Shown here: one piece after another, positions 57,830-64,000 of the stretch | How the letters are laid out: the number at the start of each line of letters is the position of its first letter | Numbering within the stretch: position 1 is the stretch's first letter | Assembly: GCA_007922195.1 (NCBI GenBank) | Contig: ML682220.1 | Coordinates: forward strand, 1,092,303 to 1,156,302 | From: Podocnemis expansa | Taxonomy: Eukaryota > Chordata > Testudines > Podocnemididae | DNA length: 64,000 nt | Direction of reading: 5' to 3' | Translations under genes and position numbers: made by a program | Notes under the pieces: generated by a model | What the model saw: only the letters and a program-made list of their open reading frames with translations | What the model was told of the DNA's origin: nothing | The model's database searches: none

Positions 57830-60800
57830 CACTGTTCTTCGAGCGTTGCTCGGATGAAATCAGTAATAGGTGACCACTAGCCATGCTGATGGATGGCGGG
57901 TGGAATTGGCTCTTCCACCTTCAGCACAGCAAACACCCCTGATGGGAAGAATCCCAGTGAGCAAGATTCTAATAGGAACTGAGAGACCAATAAGTCTCTT
58001 GGCCTGGCAATGGAGAATCGACTACTGTGGGCCAACCCAAGCAAGGGGGGGGGTCCAATTCTGCCATGGCAAAATGTGCGTGGGCTGGATGGATTGAGGT
58101 CAGCTTAAATGGAGTTGAATTAATGCAACACAATAAACATGAAGGGATGCATTTGGTTTCTCTACCTGAATGGTATGGCTCAAGGTATGAAGTCCAGAAG
58201 ATAAATGTCCAGCCATAGGACATTCCAGCATGAACCTACAAGAGAAAGCGCTGGAGGCCAAAGGGTTACGGGGCTAGCCATGACGGCTGCTGCCTACTCA
58301 GATAATGGTAGAAGGGATGGATATTATCCCTTGAACTGAACCCATCAAGCCCCGAGAGCATGTGCCTGAAGGATGTAAGAACTTGAAGTACCCGGCAAAA
58401 TGTAGAGAAATGAGGACTACTGAGTTCATTCAAGAGTCGACGCAAAAGACACTTCATGCTAGTTAATAAGGAAAGAAAAAAATGGGTGGTGCAATGAGCA
58501 TCGCTTGGCGTCTCGGTCAAGATGTCCCTGGGCCAGGAGGATGCAGCACAAGCCTCCAGTCGTGTATAGTGTAAGAACCCAGAAGGCTACCCATGGGAAA
58601 GGGCATTCGGACCACTAGGTGCCCATGAGGCGGCATGGTGGCCTTAGGAAGTGCTGTTGACCTCGGTATCCATAAACACCTTGGAATGCATGAAAACTCA
58701 CGGTGAAGGAGTTTCTACTTGACCTTTGTGTTCAACCCCGGGATTCCGACCCCAGGAAGAAGACTGTCTAGAGTGGGGGGAGGGAAAAGGGAGGACAGGA
58801 AGACGGGGCAACAGGAGCAATGCCCACGGCTGACCACCTAGTCGAGACAACCGAAGGGTATATGGCCGAAGGGTATTTGGGGCTAGAATTGTAGCGATCT
58901 AAAACCTTGTGTATCCGGGGGGCACTACTGGGAGTGCTATCTGCCCCATCTACACCGCACCCAAGTGTGCACTGGAATTAAGGGCCCATTCAATGAAGAC
59001 TACCTTTCTGAATGGTATGGCTGGTAAGAGGAGGAAGTGGTCTCCTCCCTGACCACCTGGGAGGAGTGAAACTCCCAGAGTGTAAACCATGGTTCTGCAG
59101 GAGTACCCTGGATTTAAGAAATCCGACAGGGGTGGCTTATCCTTGTTATGCGATCTTATGCAGGGCAGTAACCTGCATGGGAAAACAGGCCCCCGAGTTT
59201 CTGCACGCATCAGAAATAGGGTTTTCTTCTCGTGTTTTTTTTTGAGCTCCCATAAATGGGCAAGAGAAGAACAAGAGTCTTTGGCAGTTGTCAGAGAGGG
59301 TAACATGCAGAGGTTACCCAACAGTTTTCGGTCTCAGGGCCCACAAGGAAAGCACGGTAAGTGTGCGAGATCCCCAGGTAGCAGTATCCTGGGCCTGGAT
59401 ATGAGTGATCATGGGAGCAAGGCGACCATGTGAGTCATTTATGTTCACCCAGTTGGGAGACAGCCATGTGTGGAGCCCAGTGGTGCACATGAAGCTTGTC
59501 AATGAGCTGGTGACATTGTTAACTAGAAGTTAGTTTGGGAGGCATGAGGTGGGTTCCCTTTACCTCTGTCCAGACAGTTGTGGAGGAGACATTGTCTCCT
59601 CTCCCATGGGTCCTACCAATCTGGTACATTCCAGGTCAGGCACATGGAACCTGTTACCTCAGGGGTAGAGCAAGAGAGAAGGACAGGGCATCACCACCCC
59701 TTCCTGATAGGGTGGGCCCCAGACAGGGACTCCCAGTCGCAGAGGCGTCGCTGGCTGGGGCAGGGACCTGGGGCATGGGACCAGGCCTGCCCCCAGCCCA
59801 TAGGCCCAGCCCCCAGCCTGCAGGCCCCACCCCCTGGCTGGGGACAGGGCCAGGTGCCGTTGCAGGTGGCCAGGTCCCACATCCCCAGTGGCCAGGCCCC
59901 CAATCCCTGGCCCGATTGGGCCGGAGATCCGGGGCACCGGTGCTGGGCTTCAGGGCATGTGTCCCAGAGTACCCAGCACCAGCAATGCCCCTGCCCAGTC
60001 AGGGAGTCCTGGTAGAAATGAAGCCATCCCGACAAAGTGGGAGGAGCTATTGTTTACTATTGGTTGTTTTTTTTCCTTTCTCCCCCTCCCCACTGGAGAG
60101 GGGGAGGGACGATGCATGGATTGAACCGCTCTGCCTAGGTCTCCACTCAGACATAGAACCACATGCAGTAAAGTGTACCGAATATCGTATTCCCACCAAA
60201 CAGGTGGGTACTAAGAGGGTTTCCCATACATGGAGATGGCTAAGGGCCCACCAGGAACGACATAAATGCGCAAACTGACTGGTTTGTTAGGGTGGGGAGA
60301 TGCCCAAGGCATCCCTCCCCAACCCTGGTATGAAGTAGCTCCTACCTGATGTAGGACAGACGGTGGGCAGGCAGGGGGGGTTTCGCACGTCCAGATGGGT
60401 ACATGTGTCTGCGCATACCGGGTGTATCTGTAAGCATGGCTAGAGTTACTATGTGAGGTTTTCTTCGGTGTTAGCAAGGGCCACTCTTAATTCTTTGAGA
60501 CAGATGGAATGGTCGGTCGAGAAAGTACCTGAAGAGTGGGACGTGGGGCTTTGTTGTTCCTGTCTCAGATAAGGACCCCAGAAGTAGCAATGGCTAACAA
60601 TTAACTGGGTAGTGGGCCGCAGTTTGGGAGGTTTTGATACCTGAGAGGGGCTTTGGTTGCATGGCCGGGCCTCCTACCATATCGGAGGGCAAGGCCAAAG
60701 GCAGACTCACCTTTGTCCGTGATATCAACCAAGGGTTGGCCCCAGTAGACTCCCTATTCCTCCCACTAGAGCTAGGGGGAAGGGGCATCAGCTAACCTCT

Positions 60801-61039
60801 GTGATGGTGAACAGGGACCACGGCCATGTCCCGGATATTATGGGAGTTACAATGGTAGTCAATTTGGATAGGTTCCCTTCCTTGCAAGGGAGGAAAGAGA
60901 GGAGAGGGGCTCTGAAACCAAAAGTCGAGTTAAGGGAAGGAGTGGGTAGGGGTTGAGTCTCTACCCTAGGCTCCGCCAAGGAAAGTGGGGGAGCAATTTT
61001 CTCCATCTTTTCTTTTTTTTCCTTTTTTCCCCCCCTGGT
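57830..61039 (-). mobile_element. body of the DIRS-like relic, poorly readable
   Basis: The sequence lies between gag and the snap-back end and is unusually CpG-rich for the window. Minus-strand frames at 60788-61006 contain FGFRAPLLSFLPCKEGNLSK, compatible with the segment before the RT. Frames near 60594-60788, 60211-60477 and 58950-59321 are open but not assignable. A GC-rich hAT MITE is inserted at 59740-59993. The block 60061-60130 is pyrimidine-rich then purine-rich low complexity. Confidence 0.4.
59740..59993. mobile_element. GC-rich hAT MITE, copy 4
   Basis: The element runs CAGAGGCGTCGCTGGCTGG...CACCAGCAATGCCCCTG. Duplications are CCCAGTCG (59732-59739) and CCCAGTCA (59994-60001), one transition. 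It is inserted in the DIRS-like relic. Long open frames here are by-products of GC-rich sequence. Confidence 0.8.
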
Positions 61040-62467
61040 TTATGTGGGGTGAGGAAGGGGCCCTGATGGAAGGAGGCCAAGGTATTTAACCTCTCCCCTA
61101 GGGTCCTGTGCAGTACCCACTACAGTTAGGGTCTCGGGAGGGAACAAACCATCACCCCCGAAGGGCAGGTCAAGTGCTGCCTGCTGCGCAGCAGGGAGTA
61201 CCCTGGCCTTCCTAAGCCAGGTGGTTTTGTGGATAGTCACAGCCGAGGCCATGGTGCGGGCTGCTGTATCTACCGCATCCCGGGCTGTGAGAAGGAGATC
61301 CTGGGAAATTATTTTCCCCTCCTCCAAGAATGCATCATAATCCTGTTTGGGCTCCGGCGGGAGCGATGTCTGAATTTCACAACCAACTCCCACACATCCA
61401 GCATGTACCTGCTGGTTAGGGCCTGAATATTTGCAATGCAAAGTTGAAAGGCTTAGGAGGAGTAGACCTTACGGCCCAGGAGATCCAGTTCCCTCGCTTC
61501 CCTCGAGTCAGGGAGGGGGTTGCTAGAGGGCTTGCCCTGACCTAGTGCCATTTGTACCACGTCCTGAGGAGGGACTGGATGGTCAGCAAGAAAGGGGAAG
61601 TCCGACTTGGGGACCCTATACTTGAGGCTCGCCATGTCTGACACCGGGGCAATAGAGCTCAGGTTCTGCCACCGGGAGGATACTAGGTCCCAAACACTTG
61701 AGTGGAGAGGCACCGTAAGCGGCTCTGCCGAGGAAAAGACTGGCCTGAACCAGGTGTCCGAGGGGGGGATCAGAGGGCTGGACCTCCATCCCTAAGTGTG
61801 CTGTGGCACAACACAACAGATCAAAATGTGCCGATAAGTTGCCTGTTTATGAGCTTGGTGCCGGGGACAGAGTGATACCGGGTGTCCACTGCAGGGGGGC
61901 AGGGGTCTCGTGGAGGGACTATTCTTGAAGGAGGAAACGGAAGGGTGATAGCGCCGAGGCATGGCACCGGGGCCATGTAGAACCCTTCGATGGGCCTTCC
62001 TCCGGGCTTGAGCTGCGGGAGGTACCTCTGGATTCTAACAGCAGTACTGGCGATGGCAAGGTGATATGCTGCCAGAGGGATGGCCCGACGGTGTCGGGGC
62101 CCAATGGAGTGGAAATTGGGGGGCTTTGAGGTGAGAGAGAGTGGCGGCGCCTGTGATGGACCCAGGCCTTAGATATAAAGGCCAGTTTGCCCCTTCTAAC
62201 CGGAGTCGGGGAAGGTGGTGTGGGTAGCAGGAGGAGTGCCCGAGCGGTCTGCACTGCCTCTGGGGTCGTCGGTATCGGAAGGGACCCTGAACAAGCCCAT
62301 GGTAAGCCTCTAACCAGGGAGAAAGGGCTGCCTGGCCAAGACGGGCCTTGCACCAGTGGTACCAGGCTATAACGAGTCTGTGGTGCCGGAGGTGACTGTG
62401 ATTGGTGCTGGGACGAGCTCTGCACCGGTGGTATCAGGCTGTGCTGGGACTGCAGAGCTGGGGGCAA
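61040..62467 (-). pseudogene. DIRS1-like retroelement gag (LAP2alpha-like domain), decayed
   Basis: Minus-strand frames 62467-61919, 61713-61453 and 61441-61040 are consecutive. The first is Pro/Ser-rich (PVQSSSQ, SPPAPQTRYSLVPLVQ). The second has LKYRVPKSDFPFLADHPVPP and ends LDLLGRKVYSS. The third has DYDAFLEEGKIISQ, ARDAVDTAARTMASAVTIHK, TTWLRKA and LDLPFGGDGLF. The last series is the signature of the gag-like protein that vertebrate DIRS1 elements share with the alpha-specific C-terminus of TMPO/LAP2alpha, a known domestication of such a gag. Shifts and stops separate the blocks. A tyrosine recombinase or RT could not be read with confidence downstream. Confidence 0.7.
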
Positions 62468-64000
62468 CCTTGAGCGGTGCCAAGGAGCTGAGGTGCTGCG
62501 TCAGTGCCGAGGTACCAGGGTTGGTACCAAGGTTGTTCTTCGATGGCCACCAACAGCACAGTGCTGTGCCAGCTCCAGTGCCGAGCCAGGTCTCGGTGGC
62601 GGGTGAGAACCCAAAGCCTTGGGTGGAGAGTGCCAAGCCTGTTCAGAGGCTAGGGCATGGTGCCTTTGTTCCCTCTCTTTGTTTGTCTGAGGTTTAAAGG
62701 ACATGCATAGGGAACAGACTGAGAGCAGATGGTCTTTGCCTAGGCACCGGAGACACTTCCCGTGGGGATCGTCCTGGGCAGAGGCAGCTGTTGGGGTAAG
62801 CGAAGCAGGCGACTGCCTAGGGCCCCCAGCAGCAACAGGCCCCATCAGCTGCCTGCTTCTCCTAACTCAAAAACCGCAGCTTCTGCCTGGGCTGGGAGAA
62901 GCAGTGCTGAGCGCTGTGACTCCAAGCCAGCAGAGAGAGGTAGAGGCAGGAGTTCGATTGTATGGGCCCAAGTTTCTCACCTCAAAGCAAATTGGGAGGT
63001 GCTGTTGGGCCCGGCGCCAGCTTGTGGAGTTGGAAGGGAAGTCTGAGGGGAAGAGATGGTTGCGGACCAGAGAGGTGTTGGAGAGGAGAGCTGTGGCTGA
63101 GGGAGGGGGAGAAGAAAGAGGCCCAGCAGGGGCGAGGAAAGAGGCTGTTGGGGGAGGAGAGAGAACAAACTGTGGAGAGAGCTAGAGCTGGGGATGAAGG
63201 GGGAGGAGAAAGGGGACTGTGAGGGTGAGCAGAGGTGATTAGCCTCTCCCAAGCTGTCCCAGAGAATCAGAGCTCTGTTTAGATAAGAGTGTAAAAGAGG
63301 AGGACTTCAGAGCAACAGGTAGGGTTAATAACCTGCTGTACAGGCATAGGTGCATGTACATGAAAAGAAAAGGCATCTGCATAGGTGCTGTAAACAGTGT
63401 CCTTCTGTTTGAAATGTTTTCCCCTGCAACATGCTCTGCTAGTAACTCAAAGCAAAAGGGAAGGAAGAGTGGCTAGTTTATCTCCTTTTCTTGTCTTGAT
63501 TGGCTAAGGAGTTCTTGCCTTGAAGGTTTGGTTAAATAGTGCCTCAAGTGTCCCAAAAAAGGTTCTGCTTGTTTTTCTTGATAGTAAAATGCCTGTGTAA
63601 GGGAGACAGTGTTGGAGCTGGCTGGCAGCAGGGGCTTGTGGGCAGACCAGCAGACTCACTTAGAAAGAATTCAAAACAAAATGGTAAAAAGTTTCACTGA
63701 AAATTCAGCAACTCTCAGCTTCATCCATTTGCACTTTGAAAAGTGATGATAAGTGAAGGAGCCAAATGGTGATAATGTCTGGCAACATTAGCTGTTAAGT
63801 ATCCAATTAAAAGTGAAGTGCAGGCTGACCAGCTATTCTGGCTTAAGGTGACTCAGTCAGAACTCTGATGTGGCATTGTAATCTGCTGTGACACATATTC
63901 TTTCATTTGCAGGATTTTATTGTGAGGTCCAATAGGAAAGGGATTATTAATAATAAAAATAAAGAATAAAGACAAGTAGATGGCAGCTTCAGTGAGAGAT
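62468..64000. other. unassigned, purine-rich block and AT-rich tail
   Basis: 62760-62870 includes AAGCGAAGCAGGCGACTGCC and ACTGCCTAGGGCCCCCAGCA, resembling a decayed hAT end. 63030-63230 is GA-rich low complexity, so the long plus frames there are not genes. 63240-64000 shows nothing. Confidence 0.4.

Noticed and set aside
59535..60278. 247-codon plus-strand frame
   Set aside because: Crosses a duplication-flanked GC-rich MITE and the DIRS relic; Pro/Gly/Ala bias is from base composition.
62703..63185. 160-codon plus frame, Glu/Arg/Gly-rich
   Set aside because: GA-rich low complexity with overlapping open frames on both strands.
1..64000. CRISPR arrays, operons, phage or bacterial systems
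   Set aside because: No regularly spaced direct repeats and no bacterial gene organisation; all signals are vertebrate nuclear.

Overview
The window reads as sauropsid nuclear DNA that is mostly intron or intergenic and packed with transposable elements. The evidence is a CR1 LINE ending in the ATTCTATG 3' repeat, many hAT and Harbinger-type MITEs, MIR copies, a palindromic 'GTGGCACTTTAAAGACTAAC' repeat family, a Tx1-like LINE and a DIRS1-like retroelement with a LAP2alpha-like gag. This mix fits a crocodilian or turtle; I cannot decide between them from sequence alone. No multi-exon protein-coding gene could be identified by name. Most long reading frames fall in repeats or look like chance.

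Two host features are well supported. A CpG island at about 36.29-36.70 kb has a (GCC)n run, a consensus splice donor on the minus strand (exon end at 36421) and, just upstream for minus-strand transcription, a ZNF143/Staf-like motif (36755-36775). It is probably the promoter and first exon of a leftward gene whose other exons I could not recognise. At 49358-49451 (minus) lies an intron-containing tRNA-Ile(UAU) gene with an intact cloverleaf, a short intron after position 37, a discriminator A and a downstream T5 terminator.

Layout: 0-20 kb holds sparse MITEs, old MIRs, one hairpin (1.97 kb) and a short protein-like frame ending near a consensus donor (6.9-7.1 kb). From 20.4 to 24.8 kb is a retroelement graveyard: gypsy integrase tail, Tx1-like ORF2 fragments and two LTR-like segments, all on the minus strand. 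From 24.8 to 36 kb lie hAT MITEs with readable 8-bp target duplications and palindromic repeats. From 36.8 to 37.6 kb, next to the promoter, one palindromic repeat carries three hAT insertions, two of them nested. From 40 to 44.5 kb lie a Harbinger-like composite, a solo LTR with a 6-bp duplication and a CR1 3' fragment. From 48 to 55.5 kb lie a perfect 87-bp-arm palindrome, two related 420-bp Harbinger-like MITEs, the tRNA gene, and a 2.3-kb hAT relic with a transposase fragment, a nested MITE and a minisatellite. From 55 to 57.4 kb are two members of a GC-rich hAT MITE family. From 57.5 to 62.5 kb is a DIRS1-like relic on the minus strand.

I found no operon-like system, no CRISPR array and no convincing new protein system. 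The strongest novelty is in repeat biology (target-duplication-verified families, a palindromic family with variable-length duplications, a perfect young palindrome) and in the covarying tRNA-Ile(UAU) gene.
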